Shown: positions 49,046-61,183 of the stretch, one piece after another
How positions within the stretch are numbered: position 1 is the stretch's first letter
Layout of the letters: the number at the start of each line of letters is the position of its first letter
Assembly: GCF_033568475.1 (NCBI RefSeq)
Contig: NC_133123.1
Span: 5,270,001-5,334,000 of the forward strand
Length of the DNA stretch: 64,000 nt
Reading direction: 5' to 3'
Source: Henckelia pumila
Lineage: Eukaryota > Streptophyta > Magnoliopsida > Lamiales > Gesneriaceae
Position numbers and translations under genes: made by a program
Notes under the pieces: model-generated
Databases searched by the model: none
Seen by the model: only the letters and a program-made list of their open reading frames with translations
What the model was told of the DNA's origin: nothing

Positions 49046-49592
49046 GGTAATTTAAATACCCAAATCCAAGCATAAAATTACTTTCAGTCCCTAGTCTGTC
49101 AGGAGAAAAAATTGTTTGCACTTCCTAATCTACACAAAAATGTTTTTGCATTTTCCGAGCCCACCTGTATTTTTACAGGTGAAAATCATTACAAAACCTT
49201 GAAAATATAATACTAATATATGATATTTGAACACTAACTAGTTTAAATCTGCTAAAAAATATAAAATTTTGAGTACAAAATTTGAGCAAATTTATTTTGC
49301 CGTTGTTTATTAAAAAAGACAAATATGTAATTAATACTAATATTTGCATTCATATTTGAGTATTCAAAAATCATATATTAATATCAGATTTGAAATAATT
49401 TATGCTCAAATATCATGTATTAATACTGTATTTTTAATATTTTGTACCGACTTTCCCCCGAGAAAAAACGTATGTGCCCAAAGAGTACAAAAATATTTTG
49501 TAATGGATCAGAGATTTCAAAAATACTTTTTTTTTTCTTTACAGAGACTGAATGTAAAATTATATTTGAATTTGAGGATTTATAAATTTACC
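49046..49592. repeat. Imperfect inverted-repeat (foldback, MITE-like) element
   Basis: The left arm GGTAATTTAAATACCCAAATCCAAGCATAAAATTAC...TTCAGTCCCTAG resembles the reverse complement of the right arm (GGTAAATTTATAAATCCTCAAATTCAAATATAATTTTAC...TTCAGTCTCTG). The arms are over 100 bp with many differences. No clear target duplication, so the family is unassigned and the copy is old. Confidence 0.5.
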
Positions 49593-49727
49593 ATTTAATA
49601 TATTTTCACAACTTGACAAAAAATAAAATGTCAATTCTTAAGATATAATATAAGGACTAATATTAAAACTCCTAATAGCTAGCGGATCAAAACAGTAATA
49701 TTCTAAGTAGAGCAAGTGAATTATTAC

Positions 49728-49737
49728 TATATAAATA
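49728..49737 (+). promoter_or_regulatory. TATA box of the third TBL gene
   Basis: TATATAAATA lies 40-50 bp before the ATG at 49777, implying a very short 5' leader. Confidence 0.5.
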
Positions 49738-49776
49738 CCAACAGAAACTTGGATTCTTTCTCCAACGCTATACAGA

Positions 49777-51315
49777 ATGGGTTCCAAGCCTTGCTCTCCC
49801 CTCTGTCACTTGTTTGCCATTGCCATCTCTTTCCTGCTGGCAAAATCTGTTGCTTCCGAGGAAGAAAATCCATTGAAAAGCTGTGATTTATTCAAGGGAA
49901 GCTGGGTTTTCGACGATTCTTATCCACTCTACGATGCATCGACCCAGTGCCCTTTCGCCAACATCGGACTCGACTGTCTGAAATACGGGAGGCGTGATAA
50001 AATGTACCTTAAATATAGATGGCAGCCACTTGGTTGTAACATTCCCAGGTACGAGGATCCCAGATTGCAAAAAAAAAAAAAAAGAAAAGAGAAAAAAGAA
50101 ACATGTTTAATTTTTCTTTTTAATCGGAGACATATAATAATTTAACAGATTGTGTGTCGGAATTTGGGATGACAGGTTTGATGGTAAGGTGTTTCTTGAA
50201 AAAATGAGAGGCAAGAAGATAATGTTTGTGGGGGATTCGTTAAGTTCAAACCAGTGGCAATCATTGGGGTGTATGCTTCACTCATCAGCACTCCCGAGTT
50301 CTAATTTCACCTTAGAAACCAGAGGATTGATCACTACTCTTTCCTTTCCGGTAATTATATATATATATATAGATAAGATGATCATGCATGTTGGATTCAT
50401 TCATTCATTCATTTTTCGATCGATTCGCCTGAAATCTTTAATTGTTAGTGTGGTAACAAAACTATGTTTGAAGGAATATGGAGTTTCTGTCATGTTCATG
50501 AAAAATGGATTCTTGGTTAGCCTAGTGAACCGCACACTCAAGCTTGATACACTAAGAGGCAGCGACTTGTGGATCGGAGTCGACGTCTTGATCTTCAACA
50601 GCTACCACTGGTGGACACACACCGGACGCCTTCAGACGTATGGATCGACGTCGAATTTATTTATTTATTATTTATTTGAAAAAAAAGTCACAAAAAAAAT
50701 GAACAGAACTAAGCTAGAGTTAAATATTACTTGGATGGATGCAGATGGGACAATTATCAAATTGGTGACAAGATAATCCCGGACATGGATCGAATGGTGG
50801 CATACAAAATAGCTCTGACAACTTGGGCTAATTGGGTCGATTCCAAAATCGATCCCACCAAAGTTTCTGTCTTTTATCAAGGAATCTCTGCGGTTCATTA
50901 CAAGTTAAGATCATAAGCTAGCAAACCATCATCATATATATACATTATTAGTACTGCTAGCTATTTTTGCTGATGAATTCTTGGCATATATATATATATA
51001 TGACTTGATGTAATCGTGATGATCAGTGGCAGCGAATGGGAGCAACCATCAAAGAACTGCGTCGGGCAAACGACTCCGGTGGAAGGGGGCGCCTACGGAG
51101 GCGGAACACCGGCGGGTGATGCGGCGGTGAGGAGCGTGCTGAGTAACATGAAAAAGGGCGTATATTTTCTTGACATACTGTTGCAGAGTCAGTTGAGGAA
51201 AGATGGGCACCCTTCTGTGTACGTGCGTGGGGGAGTGGATTGCAGCCACTGGTGCATTGCTGGTGTGCCAGATACATGGAATCAACTTCTCTACACTATT
51301 CTTTTGCATACATGA
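49777..51315 (+). CDS. TRICHOME BIREFRINGENCE-LIKE protein, cluster copy 3 (352 aa)
   Basis: Exons 49777-50048, 50176-50350, 50474-50637, 50745-50903 and 51027-51315, all in phase. Introns are short (about 100-130 bp), unlike copy 1. Signal segment HLFAIAISFLLAKSVAS, then CDLFKGSWVFDDSYPLYDAS and MYLKYRWQP. GDS motif [13 protein letters not shown] (about 110-112). The usual NTWHWW block reads NSYHWW here. DxxH motif DCSHWC (Asp about 328, His about 331). Exon 3 is 12 bp shorter than in the sisters. It is the most diverged copy but keeps the catalytic signature, so it is probably functional. Confidence 0.92.
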
Positions 51316-51564
51316 ATTTGATATTATAATTAGCACAAGATTGGAAGAGCACAAGTTACTAGTTTAATTTAATCAACTAAATATTATATGGATCGGAGGT
51401 GTTTTACAGGACAATTCAGCTGAGTTAATTCATTGTAGACTTTGGTACGTTTTGGTAAAGATAATTTTCTATACCATTTGATACTAATACATTAATTAAT
51501 GGTTTATATTTTGATATGTGAAGTATAATATTCTGTCTTGTACATGTATTTGTATTTAAAAAAA
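51316..51564. other. Spacer after TBL copy 3
   Basis: Presumed 3' UTR of TBL copy 3 and AT-rich sequence. Nothing else visible. Confidence 0.4.
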
Positions 51565-51878
51565 GGGAAAATCGCAAATTTAGTCCTGTATGTTTGTTAC
51601 TTTGCGATTTTGGTTTTTTATGTTTTCACATTTCAGTTTTAGTCCTGCATGTTCTGATTTTTGGCAATTTCGGTCATTTTTATTCGAAAATGCTTACGTG
51701 GCACTGTACACGTCATCTCCACATTAGTACTGAATTGGTGCCACGTCAGCTCCACGTCGGAAAAAAGGACTAAAATTGCCAAAAAAATAAAGATAGCGGA
51801 CTAAAACTGAAATGTAAAAACATAGAGGACCAAAATCGAAAAGTGACAAATATACAGGACTAAATTTGCAATTTTTCC
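51565..51878. mobile_element. Foldback MITE, probably Mutator-type (314 bp)
   Basis: Two arms of more than 100 bp are inverted copies: GGGAAAATCGCAAATTTAGTCCTG... on the left and, read on the other strand, GGAAAAATTGCAAATTTAGTCCTG... on the right. Both flanks read TTAAAAAAA (51556-51564 and 51879-51887), a 9-bp duplication as Mutator elements make, though the sequence is low-complexity. No coding part. Confidence 0.75.
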
Positions 51879-51887
51879 TTAAAAAAA

Positions 51888-53904
51888 TCAAGAGAAAAGT
51901 AAATCTTAAGTGAATTTTTTTTAATGGGAATAATGTGTGAAACATAATACTCCGCCCTTTCTATGTATATTTGTTTTCACATTGATTAAGAAAATTAACG
52001 GGAAAATAAGTTTCAATAAGAAAATTCTTGTTTTATTGTCGTTTATCGAATGTTTTAATAAGGTAAAAGAAGTTATTTGAAGTAGTTAATGTATTTAAGG
52101 ATGCCGAGTACGTAGATTGATAAAAGAATACATAAAATAATACTAACATGGAAATTTTACTATAAATAAAGAAATATGGGCTTTATATTTAGGAGAAAAG
52201 CTCTCATGAGTTGGAGATTTGGCAAAACAAAAATGGAAATCCATCAATTAGTGGGATCAAATTATCGAAATTTATGTGTGTAGTGTGTTTAATGCGTTGC
52301 GGTCTGGAGTTTTGAAAGAAATCTTCTGGTTAATTATCATGGTGGTAGAGATGGAAGTGATTCCAAATATGGGTTAATTGATTTGTGGAAATAAGTTTTA
52401 CTGTTTAGATTAAAAGATTTGTATTTGAGGACAAATTTCAATTCAATTAAAAATTTTGAATTAATGCATGTATTTCAAACGAATTTGAATTGAATTAATA
52501 AACATCATTGGGTAACACACAGGATTTTAAAATCCGTTATCATAAATTTCAGTTAAATAGATACAATATTGAATTTGAATCAACTATAATATTTTTTTTG
52601 GAAAAATTGTAATTTAGTCATGTAAGTTGGTATATTTTTTGTTTTAGTCTTATAATTTATTAAAGTTTGATCTTTAGTCTAGTAACTTGGATTTTTTTGA
52701 GTTTTGTTCTTTTTTTTTTTTTTTCAAAAATCACAAAATCAATCGAATATTATTTATTTGACACCGATAATCTCATATACGACTCATTTGACTAGAATTA
52801 ACCACATGTTATACAAATTAATAAAAAAAAAAAACGATACTCAATGTTCACAAATCAAGGAAAAGAACTTGTTGTTTTGTTTAATTTTGATTATGTATAT
52901 TTTAATGTATAGTATAAGTTACCATACGGTTCTTATAGAAGAACGCCGATGAAAAATAAGTAATATTCGATTGATTTAATGACTTTCGATAAAAGAAAAA
53001 TTAAAACAAAAAAAAAATCAAAGTTATTGGACTGATATGAAACTTTGAAAAGTTATAAGACTAAAACAAAAAACAGACCAATTTACAAAATTAAAATTGT
53101 GATTTTTTTAAAAAAATTGAATGTATCATTGTTAGTGAACTCTAACTCGTAGACATCCCATCTTTTTTTTTTAAAGGGTAGACATTCCATCTTTATGTGT
53201 ACATTTGACCTATAGATGAATCTGATTCCTACGCTCGTAAAAAATAGTAGAAGTTTGTTGCATGCCTCCAAGTACATTGCTTTTTGTAGATAATATTGAC
53301 TGCATTATTTTATTAAGATAAAACATCGAGAATGTAGGCTAGGCGATTGAGTAAAGATTAATTACATCAATTGCAACTGTTATATACCAAATTACCAATA
53401 ATGTATGAAGAGAAACTTTAATATTATTCTTATATATTTGTTTCATAATTTTGGTGTTTTACGTTGTCAGATTTTAATACTCATATGTTATATTTGTTAT
53501 CTTATAATTTTAGTTTCTTTCTTCAATGTGATACTGATGTGATAATGTGTAGTGCCTATATGACACTAATGCGTAAGTCTTACATCAACAATTTTCAATT
53601 TAAAAATGATTAAAATTATCAAAAAATAAAATGTACAATACCAAAACTAATATTTAAGATATGAACTACGAGAATCACGAAAAAGTTGTATGTTTCTCAT
53701 CTATAAATTTAGTGATTATTCGACTTTTGGATTATCGAAATTTAGTTATTATTTTTTTTTTGGAAGAGAAACTAATTTCATTAAATAGGATGGGAGCAAA
53801 TAGCAACTTGTTTATGTTTTTTCCCTAAGTTATTATTATTATTTTTTTTTGCAAGATATCTATCAGTTCACTCTCTAGTTTCTTGATTTTTATTTTTGTT
53901 TGAA
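51888..53904. other. Spacer between the TBL cluster and VTE6, with a second foldback
   Basis: AT-rich; the main recognisable structure is the inverted repeat at 52600-53109. No gene seen. Confidence 0.45.
52600..53109. repeat. Foldback element (about 510 bp)
   Basis: The left arm (GAAAAATTGTAATTTAGTCATG...TTTTGTTTTAGTCTTATAA) and the reverse complement of the right arm (ATCACAATTTTAATTTTG...TTTTGTTTTAGTCTTATAA) are clearly related over about 100 bp. Ends lie in T/A runs, so target duplications cannot be read. Confidence 0.6.
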
Positions 53905-53910
53905 TATAAA
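53905..53910 (+). promoter_or_regulatory. TATA box candidate of the VTE6 gene
   Basis: TATAAA about 100 bp before the preferred ATG at 54007. Confidence 0.35.
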
Positions 53911-54006
53911 ACTTAATTCTGTTTTCACTTTTCAACACACACAAATTGCTTCTAATAATGAATTTTGCATCATTCCTCTGAACCAAACCCGAAGCAATCT
54001 ATAAAT

Positions 54007-56282
54007 ATGGCGACTTTCCTTCCAATTTCCATCTCTCACGCCTCAAAGCCCTCGTATTTTCTTCCCAATTTCTCTTCACGCACATCAAAATCTTTCCTTT
54101 TCACCTCAAATTCAAACCCCAGAAACTCCCATATCAAGAAAAGAATGCCAATCAGCATTCAAGCAGCAAGCGGTGATATTGATCCAGGCCTGCTGCAACA
54201 AGCCATTCAGTTAATACAATCGTCGCCGCCCACGTGGCAGAATGCCGTGTTGAACAACTTATTGATCTTTCTTCTGGGTTCCCCGATTCTCGTATCGGGG
54301 CTGTCATTTCCCGGCATTGCTGCGGCGTTCTTGCTTGGCACCTTAACTTGGCGTGCCTTTGGTTCTTCTGGGTTCCTTCTTGTGGCCTCGTACTTTGTCA
54401 TTGTGAGTTAAGGATCCAATCTATTTTAATTTTCTATCCTGTACGCATTTGCAACTTTGCATTCGATTCCTGAAAACTCAGGTTCCATCATGGGTTTCAT
54501 GTTTAAATTTAATTACTTTATTCAAAGTTGGGATGTGAAAGTCATTATTTTGGCGTTCTGTGTTTCGAGGTTGAGTTCGAGCAAGCGGAAGACAACAGAA
54601 AATTGGAGATGATCTTTGTTGTATGATGATAACATGTACAACTGTGCTATACATTTAGAAGGACTGGAGAATAATTAATATAAATACAAGGATTATAGTT
54701 AGCTAAACTCTAAGGATATTGATTGCGAAATCAGCACATACAATTAACTAAACTTGAAGATATTGACAACAAATGTTTTGCCATGGTTTAAGTAATGGAT
54801 CGTTGTTGACTTTCTGCATTCCTGAGTTGTGCTACAAATGGTGACTTTTTCGTATCAAAGTAACTTTGTCTTTTATTGGCATTTTTATCATGCTGTATAC
54901 AGATCTGATTAGTAGAACGTTCATGTGCTTTTATTAGTTGATATGAGTTAGTCAACATGTAATTTACAGGGGACTTTGGCAACAAAAGTGAAAATGGCTC
55001 AGAAGGAGGCTCAAGGGGTTGCCGAGAAAAGAAAGGGAAGGAGGGGACCTGGAAGTGTGATTGGGTCTAGTGCTGCAGGCTGTGTTTGTGCTTTCCTCAG
55101 TATTTATGGTGTTGGTGGAGCTGCATTTATGCACCTTTGGGAACTTGGTTTTGTTGCTAGTTTCTGCACGAAACTTAGTGATACTGTCTCGAGTGAGATA
55201 GGAAAGGCGTATGGCAAGACGACGTTAGTATGACTTTTCCTTGTGTTTTAGTTATCACCTACTCTATATTGATCCCATCTTAGTGATTCCTTCAAACAAC
55301 TAGTGCTGAGAAATAGAGGTATGGAGCAATAAATTAACAAGATAGATGGTAAAATAAGAAAATTACATTTGAGAGGGAAGAGGGAAATCGAGTGTATTGG
55401 TCTCTCGTTTTTTATTTATGCGCATATACTTCAAATTATAACAACCTTAAATTCCCCACTTTTAAAATGTAACAAGACATGAAAGTACTGTTAAATGTGG
55501 ATACAGTTTGGATTCATTTTCTTCAGCCTTCTTGATACTGTAGGTATTTAGTCACTTCATTCAAGATAGTGCCTCGGGGGACAGAAGGAGCCATTAGCGC
55601 TGAGGGAACTGTTGCTGGACTTTTAGCTTCGATTCTTCTTGCTTCTGTTGGTTGCATACTGAACGAGGTAAAAAGAGTATTTGCCTTTCATGTCAATTTT
55701 AAAAACTATTGCAAAAAAGGATACCATATTCCTTGAAACATATGCTTCTTGGTTCCCTATGCACCCGCACACATAACTTATATGTGTGTGTGTTAACAAC
55801 ATGAGTTAGTGCAGTGAATAACTGGGTGACTTTAGAATGACGAAAACAAAATGAGTCACTTTAGAGGGTTGCCATTGGATGTACTTCATGGTTATTGTTT
55901 TCCGTTGAATACAGAATGACAAATTTTACAGTGGCGGATTATTTTATCGGAAAGTGGGAAACTGATGAAGAATTATGTATAAACAGATACGTTTATCTGA
56001 AGCCGTCATATGTGTGATCGCTTCCCAGATTGCTAATTTTGGCGAGAGTATCATAGGTGCCGCACTTCAAGAGAAAGAAGGATTTCGATGGGTTAGTTAT
56101 ATCAACATTATGCTGTGACTTGACTTCGTTTCATGAAATATTACTGATTTTCGTGTTTTCTGCTCTCTTTTTTTCGCTCTGATTTATAGCTTAACAACGA
56201 TGCTGTCAATGTAATCAACATATCAATGGGCAGCATTTTAGCAGTGTTCATGCAGCAATTGGTACTAAAAAATCTTGCATAG
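54007..56282 (+). CDS. VTE6: Phytyl-phosphate kinase (VTE6, DUF92 family), plastid
   Basis: Exons 54007-54402, 54970-55223, 55544-55667, 55987-56091 and 56190-56282 join in phase to 323 aa. A Ser/Pro/basic N-terminus fits a chloroplast transit peptide. Membrane segments follow (NNLLIFLLGSPILVSGL, GIAAAFLLGTLTWRA, GFLLVASYFVI). Then comes the family signature KEAQGVAEKRKGRRGP with SVIGSSAAGCVCAF, then SDTVSSEIGKAYGKTTYLVTSFKIVPRGTEGA and ESIIGAALQEKEGF. The Arabidopsis enzyme phosphorylates phytyl-phosphate to phytyl-diphosphate, feeding tocopherol and phylloquinone synthesis from chlorophyll-derived phytol in the chloroplast envelope. An in-frame ATG at 53965 would add 14 residues; 54007 is preferred because its MATF start matches related proteins. 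The donor at 55224 (GTTAGT) is unusual but keeps the frame. Confidence 0.93.
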
Positions 56283-57160
56283 GAAGACTCAAGATAACTG
56301 GTTGCTCCATGACTCAAGTGCGTAATTGACGAATTATGATCCAGAGGATTAGGCTTCTAATGCTGCATAGATTCAAATATTTTTGACCCCCAAGAAGAGG
56401 AAAGGATAGACAGTAGAGAGGACATCACCGTGGAACGATCTCATTTTCCTCGAGACATGTATCTAAGTTAGAACTCTACAACTATGATGTGTTTAGTTTA
56501 CGTGATCGGATACCTCATTCATTTGTTGGTGAACATTACATGATCGAATTCAATAATGTTTTGAACAAACGTATGGCCAATTCGCATGTCCAAGACGCAT
56601 AAGGTGAAGGTTTTTAGGTAGTGTTTGCAAATGTTTAAAAAAAATAATTATGAATTTTTCTCTACAATATTTTGAAAACTTTGTAAATAAAAGTTCATAA
56701 TCATATTTTTAAGCATTTTCAAACATTATCTATGTAGCTGGGTGTAAGAACGGAAATGCTGCTAAAGATCTGAGATTTTTTCCAAAATGTTAAGATTACT
56801 AGCTCGAGTTGCATCTACTAGCAAGTTGGAACAAAATTAGAGAAAGGTTAGGAAAGTTCTGGACATTTTATGCAGATTTCCACGGTTTCCACTTTCCAAT
56901 TTATACATAATACCTGCGTTTTCACTTTTCAGAACAAACCATTTCCATCGCATTGATCGTATAAGTTACAAATACCTACTGTTCAACTTGATTCCACAAC
57001 CTTCAACACTAGATCAATAAAAAGAACATCAAACTTACAGACCAAAGCAATCATCACACAACTAATTGTCTGCAGTAACAGATTGAGGCCAAGAGGTAAG
57101 AATTCTATGTATTCCTATGAGCCGAATATCATGGTAGAAGCGAATGTTTCCATGTAAATG
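56283..57160. other. Convergent 3' region between VTE6 and the BBX gene
   Basis: Contains the two 3' UTRs and unremarkable sequence. No extra gene seen. Confidence 0.5.
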
Positions 57161-60100
57161 TCAAAACTGCCGCCTCCGCTTTGAGTTAGCATGATGATTG
57201 AAATTCTGCAAGAAGCATATGTCAGGAACAAAGGCAGCAGAGTCGGAAGGATCTTGGTAAGTTTTAGGACATGAAAGTCCAGATGCAGTTGGTGGAGAAG
57301 GAATCTGTGGCACTGTCCAAAATGTATCTGAGACATGTCCTATATATTCATCCCCATCAAATTCTCCATCAGCAACTTGTACGGTTGGGGAGAAATCTGA
57401 ATCTCCAAACTTCCCACTATCTGCCTGGAGAAGTTTGGTCACAGAAAGATAATGTTAGGCTCGAAATCAACCCGTTTGTATGTATTAGTTAAGTCATATT
57501 GCGAAAACCATAAAGAAAGAGGGCAGAAGTAGCGTTTGAAGCATCACAAAGCTGCTTTGGAACTTAGATACTGGAACAGAAGACTATTTTCAAGAGTTAC
57601 AAACTTCTTGAAGGAATATATTTCATCCGTGGCACATATAACAATAACCGTACATCTCAATCACTGCCTCATACATAGAAAAAATAAAAAGGAGATGACT
57701 CATTTATATGTTAAGATCGGTCATGTCAAAATGGGAGTAAACAGAATTTACGATAGGTGCCAATTGATTGGAACTCCATGCAAGATGCTACCGAGTTAAA
57801 ACCAGAGGGGAATGCCTTTGAACTAGAAATTCATATGAGCTATTAACAAAATATGAACTCCGATTACTAGGGATGGGAATTACCATAGCAAATTTATTGG
57901 TGGGAAAGAAACATGCTACAGTGCTATGTTAAGAGGTGATTGGTCCCAATTCACAGTATTTTAAAACATGTCGGTCCAAAGCAAATGCTACAGTGAAAAA
58001 AATCATTAAACACGTTAACTGTGGGGATTGCTAGAGTTCAAGGTTTTTCATTTTTTGCTGGTGTGATTTTGAAGTCATACGAAAAGCAACATAGCAAAGA
58101 GTAAAAATGGTTTAAGAATCGAAAATATATCACAAACCTGTGCAAAGTTAATCATGAAGCGCAACATGAATGCAATGACATGGAAATTAAATGCCCAATT
58201 TTGATTTACATACTAAACAGATACCATTCTGAAGAAAATACTTTGAAGATGAACATCATCCAATACTGTAACCAAGCATACTCGAGGAAGAAACAACACA
58301 GAGAAAAAAAATACAAAAACTAAGAGTTGATCTACAAGCCAATCGACTATCTTATAAAAAACGCCAGCATCAAATATCAACAATACGGATTCCCAAGAAC
58401 CAACTGGCGCTATTGCCAGAGCTGCAAGTCAACTAATGCACCATCAATATAGGCCCACAAAGGAATACGTGCATGATCAACATAGACCGGCGGAAGTATG
58501 AACTGCATTGTATATACGTAAGGATATCTAAGGACATGGTGCTGAAGAGATAGATGATGCAAAAAGCATACCTTAGATGAGCCATTATCCGTGAAATTGT
58601 AACTCTGATTGAAATCACCAAATCCAAGAAATTCATCCAGCTGCCATGGTGAAATACTTCCAGTTGCGGACACTCCAGCATATGGAGGCTTTAAAGATGA
58701 AAGATCCTCACCTATGCTAACTGGGACAGGTTGATTTTTACTGGATTGATCAGTTGATGAGACTTGGGTGGTCCTCTGCCTTTTCGGAAGGGAAGATTCC
58801 GGTTTAAAGATTTTTTCATTGGATTGAGTCTTTCCCGAAGATGGAGACGGACCAGGTTCAGTAGCTTCAAGACCTACTTTCACTCCAGTGAGCAAAAACC
58901 TCTGGTGCAATGACACCAAGGAATTCGCAGTATGTATGGCAACATCACATTTTCTGCAAAGCAGAGCTCGGTCCTCCAGACAAAAGAAATAGCCAATAGC
59001 TTCCTGCACAATAAATCAACATCAGCATAAAATGGAAAATCCATTGGTCAAAGTCAGTCTAAGGCAATATATATATTTCATCTGACAACTAGAGCTGAAA
59101 GAAAAATGGTATTATGTCATCTTTTAATTACAACGGTTCGAAGCAAATGCATCGTATCAATTATTTTACTTCAAGAGAGCATTTTGATCTCCGGGCATGG
59201 AAATAGACTGTCAATAATTTAATGGATTCTCTTCATCAAGACAATCGGTCTTGCGGCCAAGCAACACAATTGGAGCAGACGTAGTGCATAATTATCATCG
59301 CATAACTTTCACATGACAAGAAAATTAAAAAGAGATGAAATACAGTTGGTCCATTCCACAGAGCCACTTATACAACAAGTCAATTATAATCTGGCGACAC
59401 GAGAAAAAGAACAGTTAACAGATCAATTCGAGTTTATTCCCTTCTCGAACGCAAATGGCACAATTCGATGATGCAAAAAGGGCCAAAAGAGATTAGTTCT
59501 AAACATTTTTGTCCTTTCATTTGTGCATAGGATGAAAGTGGACATAAGACTCAATTCCCACAGGGATTTAAACAGTGTCTGCACAAATCAAAGGATATTA
59601 AGTGTATCCTAAAATGAAGTGTCAACGAACCTGAAGGCAAGTGTGGCCTGAAGGATATTTGAATTTTGAACATGCTAAACTTATATATTTCAGTCACTAA
59701 GTAACTTTAACTAATGAAGTTAGTCATGGCTAAAACGGATGCTATTTATTCAAATGAATCGTTCTTCAAGCATTCCAACACCATTATTAGAGAACACGAG
59801 ATATCATGGAATCCGCCCATGGAGATACCGAAACAAGAAGGGGCTGACCAATAAATTTGTGAGCGAAAGTTGATATTGTCAAAAAACTAATAAAACTTAA
59901 TTTATGTTAGTTTGAGTCCTTCATCAGTAGGTATCCCCCTGTATGAAATGAAGTTCACCATACTACACAATGCGACTCAATTGCACGCACACATTTTATC
60001 TAAAAATGGAAAAGGGCAGACAATCACATGTTTTCCAGAGTCCAGACCATGCTTATCTGTCGAAACCACTTATCCTGATTTCTATTAGAATTAGATTGAA

Positions 60101-60658
60101 AGTCAATAACCACAGGAACGGAATAAATAAAGATCTGAACCGAAAAAATATCTGAACAGCTCACCTCAACTTGCACCAGAACAGTATTAAAAGAATCTCA
60201 CACACACCCATCTCTCAATACCCACATACAAAAATATCACCCCTCAACAGCTGAGCACCGATTATTTCAATCATTAACAATTCCAGAACATTTATCAATT
60301 CGAGTCAAACTACAAACAAAAACCCAACATCCACACACCAAGAAACAATTACAATTCAATTAACCATCACCAAATCATCCCCTGAACACAATAGGATGTA
60401 CTGACTCTTACAACTCTTCAAAAACAGGGAAAACACGGCCCTCAAAAGTGTAATACACCACACTAACGATCGAACCTGGCAAATATCACACTTGGGCATC
60501 TGGGTATGCGAGCCCGTGAGCGGAACCCTCTGGTGCTTACTGACGAGCTTGTTGGCGCTGTGCACTTCCTGATCACAGTCCCAACACAGCGCCGCCTCGT
60601 CTGCACAGCAAAGAACGTTCGCCTCCGCCACTTCGCAAACGTTGCACTGTATCTTCAT
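57161..60658 (-). CDS. BBX22: Double B-box zinc-finger protein (BBX22/LZF1-STH3 type)
   Basis: Exons 60476-60658, 58572-59003 and 57161-57424 join in phase to 292 aa. B-box 1 occupies residues 1-47 (MKIQCNVCEVAEANVLCCAD...HSANKLVSKHQRVPLTG) with the Cys/His/Asp zinc ligands in place. B-box 2 follows at about 55-100 (KCDICQEAIGYFFCLEDRALLCRKCD...SLHQRF). There is no CCT domain. Later blocks SISPWQLDEFLGF, DFNQSY, and VPQIPSPPTASGL near the C-terminus match LZF1/BBX22 and its close relatives, as does the basic end (SKRRRQF, likely nuclear localisation). Such proteins bind HY5 and promote light-driven seedling development and anthocyanin/chlorophyll accumulation. Intron 1 is about 1.5 kb. I found no G-box in the nearest 300 bp upstream. 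Family certain; the exact orthologue (BBX22 versus close paralogues) is supported mainly by the neighbours. Confidence 0.92.
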
Positions 60659-61030
60659 CCTACTTTACCTTAAAGAAACTCTAACAGAGAAACCCACACC
60701 GAATTCTAATCAAAATGAAACGAAAAATCTAAGCTTGGTTTTGATAGATGAAGCTCCTTCAACAGAAGGAAAGAGAGAGCAGGCTAGGCTAGTATAGTTC
60801 ATGGTTGGGAATTGAAGGGCTATACGCTTGTGGATCTTTTTTAAAAAAAATTGTATATTATTATTTTACTTATTATTATTATTTTAATTTATATAATTCG
60901 TGTGTGGGTGTCCGTGAGGCGGTTAAGCCAAATAAGCTCCAGAGGGGCTAAATGTGAGTTGTCGCCTCAAACTCTATAAATAATATTTATTACAAAAATA
61001 AATAAATATCATTTATGTTTTTTTTTTTCT
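60659..61030. other. Upstream region of the BBX gene
   Basis: Holds the BBX 5' UTR and probable promoter (minus direction). AT-rich beyond 60840. No convincing TATA or G-box. Confidence 0.4.
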
Positions 61031-61183
61031 TTGAGTAAATTCATGTTGGTTTAACATTTTTTCATTGCGGAAACTCCATATTAACTGAATTATCTCTACT
61101 ATTTTATTTGAGTAAATTCATTTGGTTTAACATCTTTTCATTGAGGAAACTCCATATTAACTAAATTATCTCTACTATTTTAT
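61031..61183. repeat. Two-copy tandem repeat, 77-bp unit
   Basis: TTGAGTAAATTCAT...TTTAACAT...GGAAACTCCATATTAACT...ATTATCTCTACTATTTTAT occurs at 61031-61107 and again at 61108-61183 with few changes. Confidence 0.85.
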
